In this document: one piece after another, positions 32,597-42,545 of the stretch
Layout of the letters: the number at the start of each line of letters is the position of its first letter
Numbering within the stretch: position 1 is the stretch's first letter
Source of the DNA: Diplolepis rosae
Lineage: Eukaryota; Arthropoda; Insecta; Hymenoptera; Diplolepididae
Length of the DNA stretch: 64,000 bases
Direction of reading: 5' to 3'
Assembly: GCA_030998225.1 (NCBI GenBank)
Contig: JAPYXD010000695.1
Location: 3,763,001-3,827,000, forward strand
The notes under the pieces: generated by a model
What the model saw: the letters and a program-made list of their open reading frames with translations, nothing else
Database searches by the model: none
Told to the model about the DNA's origin: nothing
Made by a program: the position numbers and the translations under genes

Positions 32597-33165
32597 TTTT
32601 CGGCACTCAACGAACTCTCAAATAATACATGAAGAACCTTTCCATGATCAAAAAGTGAATGTTTGGTGTGGTATTAGTGCGGAAAAGGTCATCGGGCTGT
32701 ATTTTTTCGAAGACACTCGTGGCCAGCCAGTTGCGGTGAATAGTGATCGTTATAGGGAGATGATTCGTGGTTTTGCAATTTCCGATTTGCGTGAAAATGG
32801 CATAGAAGGCTATTGGTTTGAACAAGACGACGCTACATGCCACACATAACGCAAAGCAATGGAGTTATTGAAGGAATTCTTCGGTAATTGAATTATATCG
32901 AAAAATGTTAATTTTGATTGGCCTTCGCGTTTACCCGACTTAAGGCCATACTAGACTTTTTTTGTGGGGGTATCTTAAGTCCAAAGTGTATATCAACAAG
33001 CCACAGTCTCTTCGTGTTCTCAAAACCAACATTCCCAGACCAATTCGTAAAATATGGACCGAAATGTTGCAAAAAGTGATGGAACGAACGAACGAATTAT
33101 ACTGTTTACTATCAACAAGCGGTGGCGCTATTGTCGCTACCGATGTTCTTTCTAACTTGTTGTAA
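32597..33165 (+). pseudogene. DDE transposase remnant (Tc1/mariner-like superfamily)
   Basis: C-terminal half of a DDE transposase. Translation gives KVNVWCGISAEKVIG, then FFE, then a second-aspartate motif (QDDATCH, 32820-32845 area), and downstream in another frame PDLRP followed by FFLWGYLKSKVYINKPQ, the third-acidic block and the signature of insect transposases of this kind. The chain is broken by a frameshift near 32625, a stop at about 32847 and further shifts near 32890-32960. The N-terminal DNA-binding half is missing. A plus-strand AATAAA follows near 33278. It is a dead fragment; which subfamily it belongs to cannot be settled from this part alone. Confidence 0.8.
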
Positions 33166-33343
33166 CCATTGGGATCCGTTTCCCTGCGATACGCCATCTC
33201 GTGAGAAAAATTTGAATTAATAAGTGTAGGTTCGTTTTCCATATATACAATGTAAATACCGTAAACACAAACCGAATAAAATTTATTTTAATTTAATTTT
33301 AAGCGTTTTAAAAAAAAAAAGTTGTTGAAAAAAGTTTGGGAAA
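33166..33343. other. 3' flank of the transposase remnant
   Basis: CGAATAAAATTTATTTTAAT looks like a polyadenylation region or AT tail; no gene. Confidence 0.3.
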
Positions 33344-33523
33344 ATGGAGACAGCTCAATTAGGTGTAAAATTTCACCCCAAACCTTCGAAAAGTAAAATA
33401 TATTGCTCGGTTTTTGGTTGTAGTTCAAAAGCTTGTGGAAATCCTGAATTAAGCTTTCATCACTTTCCTGGTATCAGAAAAATAAAAGTGGATCATGTTA
33501 ATAAATTAGAAGAAATAGAATGA
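33344..33523 (+). CDS. Truncated THAP-type zinc-finger protein or first exon
   Basis: 59 codons from ATG at 33344 to TGA at 33521. Residues 21-26 are C-x4-C (CSVFGC), followed by CGNPELSFHHFP. The first cysteine pair plus a SFHxFP motif is the hallmark of the N-terminal half of a THAP finger (C2CH), a DNA-binding domain found in P-element transposases and many animal proteins. The later C-x2-H pair and the AVPTF box are absent, so it is either a truncated copy or a first exon ending at a GT just after HHFP (CCTGGTATCA). An adjacent 52-codon frame (33569-33727) is not recognised. The transposase fragment just upstream is unrelated in type. Confidence 0.5.
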   Translation: METAQLGVKFHPKPSKSKIYCSVFGCSSKACGNPELSFHHFPGIRKIKVDHVNKLEEIE

Positions 33524-33739
33524 TTTAATTATTAATTATTTCTCATTATAAAATATCTACTCGAATATGATAAAAAAAATTCCTGAAGAAAAAAGTAAAT
33601 ACAAATCAAACCTAACCTTCAACGAGGGAAGTATTGAAATATTTTCTTTTACGTCTACTCAAAAGCATTTAAGTGAGGCTTATTGCCGATTACATTATAA
33701 AATTAATAATAAAATATGTTATAAATAAATTAATTTGTT

Positions 33740-34090
33740 TTAAATATGATTACCAAAAGATAAATAATGGAAAACTAATCTGTTCAAAAACAGGAAAACT
33801 ACCACGGCATGTTTAAATTTTTTGCTTAGCTCAGCTTTGCAAGAGCACTTTACGTCAATAATTTTGCCATTGGAGGATATTGATCCTTTTATTTCATGGG
33901 GATGATTTCTCAAATTAGAGGATTGCATACAAAACGCAATAAATAATTTGCAAACATTATCCTGCTGCTCACTCAATCGGCCACAAAACATGACGTGCCC
34001 GGCATTCAAAACACTCTCACCTTCAATAAAATTTCGAGAAGAAGGTATCGACTTTGTCAATTGACATAATTCATTCAATGAAACTCTCAT
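33740..34090 (-). CDS. SWIM-like zinc-finger reading frame
   Basis: 116 codons on the minus strand, start ATG at 34090. The C-terminal part reads EIKGSI, then KCSCKAELSKKFKHAVV, matching the SWIM pattern CxC-x(n)-CxH except that the third ligand is F where C is expected. SWIM fingers occur in MULE-type transposases and in insect proteins that also carry THAP or YqaJ-nuclease domains. It converges on the THAP frame (33344-33523). The lost cysteine and small size suggest a decayed or partial gene. CRE and YY1-like sites lie just upstream (34169-34202). Confidence 0.45.
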   Translation of the reverse strand: MRVSLNELCQLTKSIPSSRNFIEGESVLNAGHVMFCGRLSEQQDNVCKLFIAFCMQSSNLRNHPHEIKGSISSNGKIIDVKCSCKAELSKKFKHAVVVFLFLNRLVFHYLSFGNHI

Positions 34091-34168
34091 TTTTTCAAAA
34101 AACTTTTTAAATTAAGAAACAAGTAATTCTAGCCAGGCGTCTCGCCTTGATCCAACCTACTGTTCGCC

Positions 34169-34202
34169 AGCCATCTTATTTTACGACGTCACTGTGACGT
34201 CA
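34169..34202 (-). promoter_or_regulatory. CRE pair and YY1/Pho-like site upstream of the SWIM frame
   Basis: A perfect TGACGTCA lies at 34195-34202 and CGACGTCA at 34184-34191, forming a GACGTCACTGTGACGTC palindrome. AAGATGGCT (minus strand, 34177-34169) matches the YY1/Pho core. All sit 80-110 bp upstream of the minus-strand ATG at 34090, the right place for a proximal promoter. A tiny upstream frame (MAGEQ) starts within AAGATGG. Confidence 0.45.
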
Positions 34203-34613
34203 CGACCACGGATCCCAATAGCAACCATAGTTTGAACGGTTTGATATTCTTTTGATAAAATCTGATTGTATAAATCATTAATTTATGTTTAAAAATTGTC
34301 CGCTCTTTAGAATATACCTAGTAAGAAGATGGATATTGAGTGGAATTGAAATGTCAAAATCTGGAAAGAAATGGAATCGAGAATTTAACTTTTGAATGCA
34401 TTACTGGGTATCGAGATGCGGGGTATGGGGGTTTCATTTGCATTGATATTAGTTCTTGCTAACATAACCTTAGACGGTCTGTATCAGGTAACCTTTCTTG
34501 TGCCTTAGAAATAAATAAGGTTTTCTAGCGGCAAAGTTAATATTTTCGTTTGAATAAATGGAATAGAAAAAAAGAAAGGAAGGGGGGTGGGTGTTTCAGG
34601 CATTTTAATCAGT
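34203..34613. other. No gene identified
   Basis: Moderately AT-rich, single-copy; an AAAGGAAGGGGGGTGGG purine run near 34578. Confidence 0.35.
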
Positions 34614-34615
34614 TA

Positions 34616-34892
34616 CAAGGAGAAACTTTTTATATCAATTTTTACTATAGTATTTTTCAATTTAGGGAAAAACGTGTCACTTTGAGATTTTTTGTTAGTA
34701 AAAATATTAAACTTTATAATAATGATATGTAACTTTAGTATAAACTATAGTAAAATTTGCTATGAACTATGATGAAGTTTCATATCATTATTATAAAGTT
34801 TAGTATTTTTACTAACAAAAATTCTCAGTGACACGTTTTTCCCTAAATTGAAAAATACTATAGTAAAAATTGATATAAAAAGTTTCTCCGTG
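34616..34892. mobile_element. MITE family F4 (CACGGAGAAAC), 277 bp
   Basis: TA at 34614-34615 and 34893-34894. Ends CAAGGAGAAACTTTTTATAT and ATATAAAAAGTTTCTCCGTG; arms of more than 120 bp pair almost perfectly, leaving a short AACTATAGT-type centre. The tip CACGGAGAAA resembles the CACTGAGAAA tip of F1, F2 and F5. Confidence 0.9.
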
Positions 34893-34894
34893 TA

Positions 34895-36595
34895 TGGGTT
34901 TGAAATTTTTCCACTTTCAATGATTGAATTAAATTTCTATAAAACACAGTATTTTTGTATGAAACTTGGAAAAAAATAATAATTTACATACTATATAACT
35001 TTTTACATTTTAATGTCAAGAAACAAGTTGTAAAATTTTTTGCAATTTCAAAATTTAAAATTTTTCTGCATCGAAAGAATCCCACTAAATCAGTATAATA
35101 TAACTATTTTAAAAGCATATTCACAAAAATCTTATTATTTTTGTGAATCTAGGCAGGTTTTAAAAGGTTATGACAGAGTCAAACAGAAGCGAAAATCAAA
35201 ACAAACGGCAGCAGCAAACAGTAGATCCTGATCACTAACAGAGTCGACCTTATCCGTATCCTGTCAGGGCCGTACGGATACCATAAATTTTTTTTTTAAA
35301 GTTCAAGCCTTTTTTTAAATAAGGCAAAATAAAGCAATTTCCGCACGGGCGCTTGCATCACAGCAGAAGGCGGACATTTACGAGATATTATTCATATATT
35401 AGCTATGATCATCCAGTCATTCATTATTATCCTAATCAGTAGATTTTACAGAATTTGAAATAGCCTAGAATAACCTTTTCTACGAGACAAAAAGAAGTAT
35501 CATTAAGAAGTAGAGTAAGAATAGTAAGGATATAACGATTCCAGAGAACTTCATTGTCACATCAGTCATTCGCGTGGGCCTTACGGTATTTTCCTTCTTG
35601 GCGTTGCTCTCAGACAGGGAAAAACTGACTAAAAGGAAGATCCGTGGGACCCGTGATTTGTGTCTGTGAAAATTAATCGTTTGTGTCTACTCTTCCGACA
35701 CAATAAAACCTCCCGTTTCGCGGAATCGTTGATTTTACTCCACGCTTCCGAGGAAACTGTTATTGTTATTTATACTAATGGTGCGTTAGAGTCGTTAATT
35801 GTAAGAACAGATATGGACAGAACAGAAGGTCGTTCCGCGGAAAAGGGACTCGGGTTTAATTTCGTCCGCACCAAGAACAATGCTTGAACGTTGTTGTCAT
35901 TATAGTCAGTAGTCCTGGGACTGGTTTGATGCAACGAACAATACGCGATAGAAGCACTATAACTTGACCGAAATTTAATTCGAAAATATTACGATAAAAG
36001 AGTAAATTTTTTAAATTCGAACTCTAAACAATTGGCGTAAGAGTCTTAAACCGAGTGGACTCCTCAGATCTTAAACTACAAAAAACTGTTTCAAAATTAA
36101 GGAAAACATGTGGCTTCACCCGATGAATTTTTTAAAAATGTTTTCCTAAGATGCTTTTATTCTTTAAAAACTATTGTCCTATACCAATGAGTAAAGGCAT
36201 TTGAAATCGCTTGAGAAATACTTATTATTTCAAAGTTCCAAATTTTGATGAGATTGGAAAATTTAGATATCCCATTGTTAAAACACACGTTTTACTCTAA
36301 ATAATTGTTTATATGTTTTTATCGGAAGTTTTTATTAATAAAAAAATATTTGAACACCAGAATTCGTATGAGCAATTTTTTGATAACTTTTATAAATGAT
36401 TCTTTAGGTTTTTATACTATTTATTTACTCGCATCTATATCTTCAGTAACATTTAGACATAAATATATTCTAGTTTTTTAGCTTGGGTATCTGAAACTTA
36501 TGTGCTAGAATTTAATTATTATTCCTAAGGAAGTTTTAGGTATTTTATTGATGTTTTTCTATATAATGTAATTTTTGAAAAAACAGATTTTGTAT
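34895..36595. other. Unique DNA, lower AT at 35500-35900
   Basis: 35660-35887 carries a 75-residue plus frame that I do not recognise, within a G+C-richer stretch. Elsewhere AT-rich. The GTACGGATACC words near 35270 form a short complementary pair with GTATCCTG nearby. No supported gene. Confidence 0.3.
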
Positions 36596-36599
36596 ATCA

Positions 36600-37258
36600 G
36601 CTTTATGGACAATCCATTGGAGAATAGTCTTCTTCAAAGAGGAAAAGAACCTCTCAAGATAGCATTTAAAAAAAATTGTCAGTCAGCAAAGCCACATGTC
36701 CCGAGTCGGTTTTTAAAACAGTTTAGATCGATCGTTGAGAGACTCCGGTAACAAAGTCATCAAGAAAAGTTTTCAAAATTGAAAACTGTCCGCATTTTAT
36801 CATTAATAACCAATTGGAGATCCTTCTTTTAAAAAAATTTCTGGCTGCTTTGTTTTCAAATTTCTAAATATTTTTTTTTTGTTTTGTTCATTCTATCCGG
36901 TTTTCCATATACAGTGAATTCTATATATTTTTTTCAATTCGTGTTGTTGCATACTCGACTTCTTCATTTTGAATTGCAAACGATGAGATAAGTTTTTGAG
37001 TTTTATGATTATCCTTATTTTAATTATCTGCTATATTTTTATCTTTTACAAAAATTTTTAATTAATCTTTTAATTTATGGCACCATATGTAGCCGAAACG
37101 TTTGCCGTTTTTTTTGCCTTTTTTCATATATAACATTGATAATTTGTAATCGAAGAAAATAAAAAGAAACTGACACTATGTCAAAATAATGAGAAATTAA
37201 CAAAAATTCCGTGAATTTTAGATCAATATAATAGCAGACATGTTATCAAACATGTCAC
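36600..37258 (-). mobile_element. Hammerhead-family element, minus orientation, core deleted
   Basis: Read on the minus strand from 37258 it starts with AAGTGACATGTTTGATAACA and TATTGATC, as in copy A (111-1052), and continues through the GTCAG tip, GCAAACGTTTCGGC, and the loop word CTTTGTTACCGGAGTCTCTC. The right arm is absent and the stem II region of the hammerhead core is deleted (GGCTACATATGGTGCC). The far end near 36600 is not sharply defined. Confidence 0.65.
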
Positions 37259-38064
37259 TTTATAATTAAATTTAATATACTGATGAACTAAATTCAATAC
37301 ACCAAAATGAACAGTTCACGTAATTTGGTTATACGCAATTATAAAGATACTTTTCCAGAGAAGTTAAGTTGTAAATGATCAAAGAATCTAGAAAATATCC
37401 TGTTATATCGTCACTTTTACTCATGATTACTTAATATACATTTATACCGAATTTCATAGAAAAATGCCTCAAGAGTGTATATTCAAACAAGAAAGAAAAG
37501 AAAGAAACAAGCGCATGAATGTTTCGCCTCTTCGTACACATCGTTCGACGCGCTTCGCGCGATCGATTCTCCGGAATCGGGAGTCAATCGATCGACAGAA
37601 TCGTTTGAGCGATGGCAAGACTTCGATTGGAATGTTGAACTCTGGAAAATGGAGAGATGGAAGGAGCAGAAGTGGTGGGGGAATATGACGCAGTCTTTAC
37701 GCGCGTGTCGCGAAAGAATGGCTGTCCTAGACTAAAAACGAAACAGCGGCAAGGAATGCAACGTTGCAGAACACCTTGCACGAACGCTGCCGATGAATCC
37801 AGTGTGCAACTGTGCATAGCACCGCATTGCAGAGCGTGCGTGAGATATGGCAACGTCGTCCTGATAATTTTCGCACATCTCAACAATGTCGCCGACGATC
37901 CATTCTGTCGCACGATCTTACAATCGCAGAGTGACATGTTACTTTTCCGCAACTAGTGGTGCAATCTTTACTACTATACTCTTTTCTACTTTCGGTCCAT
38001 GTAAAAAGATCGAGGATTTGACGATTCTCGATAAACTGAAATTCAGGAGTACCCACAGTCATTC
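37259..38064. other. Unique lower-AT island between two hammerhead-family elements
   Basis: 37480-37960 is clearly richer in G+C, with CGCGCGATCGATTC and GTCGCCGACGATCC words. Frames of 86 and 99 residues (plus) and 122 residues (minus) overlap; none resembles a known family and they cannot all be coding. It may be an exon, lncRNA or regulatory DNA. The edges (37259-37460) are AT-rich. Confidence 0.3.
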
Positions 38065-38166
38065 CTGAGGTGTATCTTATTGCCCCCTGCGGAGGAAACA
38101 AATCCATTTTTTGACCGCCCAGTAGCGAAAAAATCGTGTGCAACACGAGAAAATAGTGTATAGTAT
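38065..38166. repeat. Family R fragment, left of hammerhead element
   Basis: TTATTGCCCCCTGCGGAGGA to AGTGTATAGTAT, same family as 2570-2720 on the other strand. It resumes at 38766 after the insertion. Confidence 0.7.
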
Positions 38167-38753
38167 TGTAAAGTGACATGTTTCATGATATGTCTGCTAT
38201 TATATTCACCCAAAATTCACAGAATTTTTGTTAATTTCTCATTTTTTTGGCATTGGGTCAGCCTCTTTTTATTTTCTTCTATTAAAATTATCAATGCTAC
38301 TTATGATAAAATACGCAAAAAAAGAGAGAAGGCAAACGTTTCGGTCACATATAGGGGCCCTCTTCAGTGCCATAAATTTAAAGATTAATTCAAAATTTTC
38401 GTAAAAGATAAAAATGTAGAAGATAGTTAAAATAAGAATAATAATGAAACTCAAAAACTTATCTTATTGCTTGCAATTCAAAATGAAGAAGTCCAGTAAG
38501 CAACAACACGAATTGGAAAAATTATGTAGAAATCACTGTACATAGAAAACCGGATAAAATGAACGAAAAACTTAGAAATTTGTAAACAACAGGCCGGAAT
38601 TTTTGTTTGTTTTTTTTTTTTTTTATAAAGAACGGATGACCAATTGGTTATTAATAATAAAACGCGAACAGCTTTCAATTTTGAAAACTTTCCTAGAAGA
38701 AAATAAAAAGAGGCTGACCCAATGCCAAAAAAATGAGAAATTAACAAAAATTC
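38167..38753 (+). mobile_element. Hammerhead-family foldback element with deleted right arm
   Basis: Flanked by the exact 12-bp direct repeat AGTGTATAGTAT (38155-38166, 38754-38765). Leader TAAAGTGACATGTTTCATGA with TATTCACCC, tip GGCATTGGGTCAGCC, left arm with a degenerate minus-strand hammerhead core (GAAACG complement near 38338, CTGAAGAGGG complement near 38360), partial loop, then only the right tip GGCTGACCCAATGCC. The repeat interrupted is family R, whose sequence rejoins across the gap, confirming both ends. Confidence 0.8.
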
Positions 38754-38765
38754 AGTGTATAGTAT

Positions 38766-38885
38766 ATTCTGCACTTTTTTACCGGCTTATTTCACTCGTC
38801 TTATTGTTGTCCTCGCTTTGCTTGGGCATCAAACTTCACAATCGCAAAATAAACTTTTTTTTTCGAGTTGCACAAGACACTATTC
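38766..38885. repeat. Family R fragment, right of hammerhead element
   Basis: Continues the interrupted repeat: CTCGCTTTGCTTGGGCATCA, CACAATCGCAAAATAAACTT, TTGCACAAGACACTATT. Confidence 0.65.
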
Positions 38886-39106
38886 CGCATTAACCCTCTG
38901 CTAACCAAATGACATATTTACAGGAATAGCTGTGTGTTGGAGTAATTCAAATGAGTTCGAAGTTATCAGTGCTGTAGCATAAAACTATATGAACTGCAGA
39001 AGATCCTCCTTTATTGTAATTTTTAAATTAATAATTGCATTGCTTCTCTAATGCTCTAAAAATCATTTATCAGGAGTGAAATAAATTAATGGGAATCTCT
39101 CCCTTA
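38886..39106. other. AT-rich, nothing identified
   Basis: No repeat or frame of note. Confidence 0.35.
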
Positions 39107-39321
39107 AATTAAACAAATTATATCTTTGACGTTATACGAATGCAGTAATTTGTGTGTTTTGAATAAAAATTTATTTGATTTAAACAAATATTTATTTGAC
39201 CCAAAGATATTTACTTTGAATTTAACAAATGTTATTTAATTCGAGTGAATCTTTTGTTTGAATCAAAAAAGCCTTTCAAACAAATTATTTTCTTTCATGC
39301 AAACAAATAATTTTGTTGAGT
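39107..39321. repeat. Right half of an F2 MITE
   Basis: AAACAAATTATATCTTTGAC, ATTTATTTGACCCAAAGATA and AAACAAATAATTTTGTTGAG match the second half of 18911-19251; the left end is lost. Confidence 0.6.
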
Positions 39322-39514
39322 ATGTTAAAATTGATATACCATGGTGTTTGATATTGACGTGATATTTCTATGAGAGGTCGCCACTAATAACAAACGGCTA
39401 TAATTATTGACAATTTCCATCCTTCAAACCTTTTCTGTAAAAATTTGAGCCAAATCCATTAATTAATTTACAAGTTAGAGTATCAGAAAGCAACCAACCT
39501 CTGAACTTTTGGCA

Positions 39515-39976
39515 ATGATGGAAAAAATTGAATTTCGTGTGTTGATTAAATACTACTTTTTGCGTTGAAAAACCTTATCAGAAACCAAGGCCAAGCTCGA
39601 TAAATATTATTCAAACTCTGCTCCGTGGTATAGATGTGAGATAGCTTAGATCACATCCATATCAACTGAGTATGTGGTTAATATTTTGCATACACATTTG
39701 TGCATGAGAAAGCTCTGTGCAAGATGGGTGCCGCGATTTCTCACAATCGACCAAAAACGTATTCGTGTGACCACTTCGGAGCAAAATTTGGCCTATTGTA
39801 ACCGCGATCCGAAAGAGTTTTTACGTCGATTTGTGACGATGGATGAAACATGGATCGACCACTATATTCCAGAATCACGTGAAGAGTCAAAACTGTGGAT
39901 TAAACCTGGTGGAAGTTCACCAAAGCGTCCGAAAACGCAACAATCGGCTGGGAAAGTTATGACTAGTGTTTTTTAG
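39515..39976 (+). pseudogene. Mariner transposase, N-terminal part with first catalytic D
   Basis: From the ATG pair at 39515: EKIEFRVLIKYYFLR, stop, then ETKAKLDKYYSNSAPWY, the mariner helix-turn-helix start. An internal deletion removes the middle of the DNA-binding region. From about 39700 it reads MRKLCARWVPRFLTIDQKR and LRRFVTMDETWIDHY: the WVP motif and the first catalytic aspartate (MDETW). It then runs through PGGSSPKRPKTQQSAGKVM to a stop at 39974, where W of the usual VFWD motif is mutated to TAG. Mariner transposases are about 345 residues with a D,D34D triad; this one is inactive. Confidence 0.92.
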
Positions 39977-39986
39977 GATGCATATG

Positions 39987-40234
39987 CACTCAGAAAACAG
40001 TTTCTTTGAATCAAAGAAACATTTCTTTGATATACGGTCAAAGAAAACATTTCTTTGAATTGAAGAAAGTTTTTTTGATTCAAAAAAATTTTCTTGAATG
40101 TAAACAAATCTATTTCGTTGCTTCAAACAACATTTTTTTTAAATAACAAAACTTTCTTTGATTTTAAGAAATTTTTTCTTTGACCGTATATCAAAGAAAT
40201 GTTGCTTTGATTCAAAGAAACTGTTTTCTCAGTG
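39987..40234. mobile_element. MITE family F1, copy 4, inside the mariner gene
   Basis: CACTCAGAAAACAGTTTCTT to AAGAAACTGTTTTCTCAGTG. TA at 39983-39984 and 40235-40236; the two bases TG beyond the left tip make the left junction slightly irregular. Transposase resumes immediately after it. The plus and minus frames across this copy are MITE artefacts. Confidence 0.92.
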
Positions 40235-40500
40235 TAATTTTCATCGACTACCTTGAGAAAGGAAGGACGATTACTGGAGCATATTATACCGCATTATTGG
40301 ATCGATTGGTTGACGAAATTAGGAAGAAACGGCCGCGTTCGAAGAAGAAAAAAATCCTTTTTCATAATGACAATGCACCATCTCCCACATTGGACATTCG
40401 CAACTTTTTTTCCCCGAAACGGGCTTCAAATACAACGATCTCAGTGGAGGTATTGGAAAAAAGTATTTTAAACCATGTACATTTATTCTATGAAAATTAA
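40235..40500 (+). pseudogene. Mariner transposase, middle part with second catalytic D
   Basis: Resumes as IFIDYLEKGRTITGAYY, LLDRLVDEIRKKRP, KKKILFHNDNAPS. The second catalytic aspartate sits in HNDNAP (HQDNAP in active relatives). After about 40400 the match fades and the third-aspartate block (YSPDLAP) is not seen; degenerate frames follow to 40500. Confidence 0.9.
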
Positions 40501-40701
40501 TTATAAAAAATATAATAAAATTTGTTGCATTAATTATATTTTTAATAATTAAATAAAATTTTCAGCTGGATAGAAAACGGTTTATTTGTACATTTTACTT
40601 AATTAATTATATTCTTAATTTGTATTTCATATTTTCTCTTTTTTATGGAGTTGAATTCATTAATTTATTTAATAAACTATAACACACACACACAAACTGA
40701 T
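40501..40701. other. AT-rich segment within the mariner
   Basis: Low-complexity A/T with a short (CA)n tract at about 40682-40693. Not recognised as transposase; perhaps remains of another insertion. Confidence 0.35.
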
Positions 40702-40705
40702 TTAA

Positions 40706-42115
40706 CCCGTTTCCGCCGAAAACGCCACTCGCGGTACATCGGTCTTCGGAAGCTCATAACTAATGCTGTAGGCTTCAAAAAAATTCAGAGAGACATATTT
40801 TTAAAGCTTAAGACCGGCCCTTTCCCATAGCGAACTCAAAATTGCTTCAACATATTATTAATTATGAAAAAGTTTTGTTTAAACCAAAAAAAGCATGATT
40901 TTTCCGCTCTCCTTTTTTTTTAAACTGAGTTTTCAAGAGTTTTCCTGTCAGCAATCAACCTGCAACCACTGCAATCGGTGGAATAAATGTGTGAGCTTTG
41001 AGAATCCATGGTTTGAAGTTCGATTTTAGGCCTTGGTATTTTCAAAATGGCGCCCTAACCGAAAATTTTTTTCAAATACATTTATGATTTTTTAAATCGA
41101 AAACTATGAACTTTCGGTGAAAACACCAAGAGTGAAACAGTCCTTAAAATTACTCAAAGAATGTACTTAAATTTTTCCAACTGGTTTCGAGAAATTTTTT
41201 TATTTTTTGTAAATGGTTAATTTTTGTAAAATCCAAAAATTGCTTCCAAAAAATTATCTTGTATTCTTCGGCTAATTCGTGAAACATTTTATGCTTTCCA
41301 GTTTTTGTTTTAAGTTTATTGCTGTCAAAAGAAATTCCTCATTTCAAAATACTATTGTCAAAAAACTCCTATCGTCTGTCTGCCATAAACAAAGTCTACG
41401 TTGCCCAACTATCATCATCGTAAAGGTTCACGAATATAGATAGACTTTTTCGTTGTTTTCTTTAGATTTTTTTTATCACTTGAAAAATGATAACAATTTT
41501 TTTTAAATGAACAAATATAAAAAAAATAAAATCACGATAGCCAAAGAATCCAAAATAATTTTTAGGAAGCGTTTTGAACAATTTTTGGATTTTGCAAAAA
41601 TTAACCATTTACAAAAAATAAAAAAATTCCTCGAAAGCAGTTGGAAAAATTTAAGGGCATTCTTTGAGTAATTTCAAGAACTTTTTCACTCCTGGTGTTT
41701 TCACCGAAAGTTCATAGTTTTCAATTTAAAAAATCATGAATGTATTTGAAAAAATTTTGCGGTTAGGGCGCCATTTTGGAAATACCAAGGCCTAAAATCG
41801 AACTTTGAACCATGGGTTCTTAAAGTTCAGACATTTATTCCACCGACTGAAAAGGTCCCAGGTTGATTGCTAACAGGAAAGCTCTTGAAAACTCAGTTTT
41901 AAAAAAAAGAGAGCGGAAAAATCATGCTTTTTTTTGTTTAAACAAAATTTGTTCATAATTAATAATATGTTGAAGCAATTTTGAGTTCGCTATGGGAAAG
42001 GGCCGGTCTTAAGCTTTAAAAATATGTCTCTCTGAATTTTTTTTTAAGCCTACAGCATTAGTTATGAGCTCCCGAAGACCAATGTACCGCGAGTGGCGTT
42101 TTCGGCGGAAACGGG
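40706..42115. mobile_element. TTAA-flanked foldback element of 1.4 kb (CCCGTTTCCGCCG), inside mariner
   Basis: TTAA at 40702-40705 and 42116-42119. Ends CCCGTTTCCGCCGAAAACGC and the mirror GCGTTTTCGGCGGAAACGGG; arms of about 570 bp (to about 41275 and from about 41550) pair almost base for base, including TCGGTCTTCGG, GCTTAAGACCGGCCC and TTTTCCGCTCTC. The loop, about 270 bp, holds GTCTGCCATAAACAAAGTCT and no gene. Long foldback arms and TTAA suggest a piggyBac-class non-autonomous element (inference). It is younger than the host mariner. Confidence 0.92.
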
Positions 42116-42119
42116 TTAA

Positions 42120-42365
42120 CGTCATTGAAACCAGAAAATGTGGTTATTGGAAACAGATAATTTGGTTATAGGAACCAGAAAAAAAAAATCATTTAACGAT
42201 TTGACTGACTTGCAAGTCACTGTGATCAATAATTCTGGTTCCTGCAACGAGAAAAAATGAACGCCGGTACTACTCTTCCAAACTCAGTTCTAACCTGAAA
42301 ATGTGGTCAAAGACAAATTTAACAGTATTCATCAGGTTACTGTAACCAGGAATTTCTCTCTGTGT
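42120..42365. repeat. AACCAGAAAA/CTGGTTCC-word insertion within the mariner
   Basis: Complementary words (GGTTATAGGAACCAG and CTGGTTCCTG; GGTTACTGTAACC) show internal symmetry. It ends with AATTTCTCTCTGTGT just before the transposase C-terminus resumes, so it is probably another MITE; ends uncertain. Confidence 0.45.
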
Positions 42366-42369
42366 CTTC

Positions 42370-42545
42370 CCGAACCCCAATATGTGTGGTAGGCGTTTTG
42401 AGTCGAACGAAGAAGTTGAATGAGAAACAGAAGGGTATTTTGGAGGGTTTGACAAATCGTATTATTTGAAAGGCATAGAAATGTTGAAAGATCGTTGGAC
42501 TTGTTGTATCGAGCTAAAAGGAGAGTAAATTGAGAGATAAAACCG
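42370..42545 (+). pseudogene. Mariner transposase, C-terminal part
   Basis: Translates as PNMCGRRFESNEEVE, stop, ETEGYFGGFDKSYYLKG, IEMLKDRWTCCIELKGE, stop. This is the mariner C-terminal block (GKRFxSNEEV, YF, YYxxGI, L.RW.KCI.L.G). It lies some 60 bp inside the right terminal repeat. The preceding third-aspartate block is missing. Confidence 0.92.
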
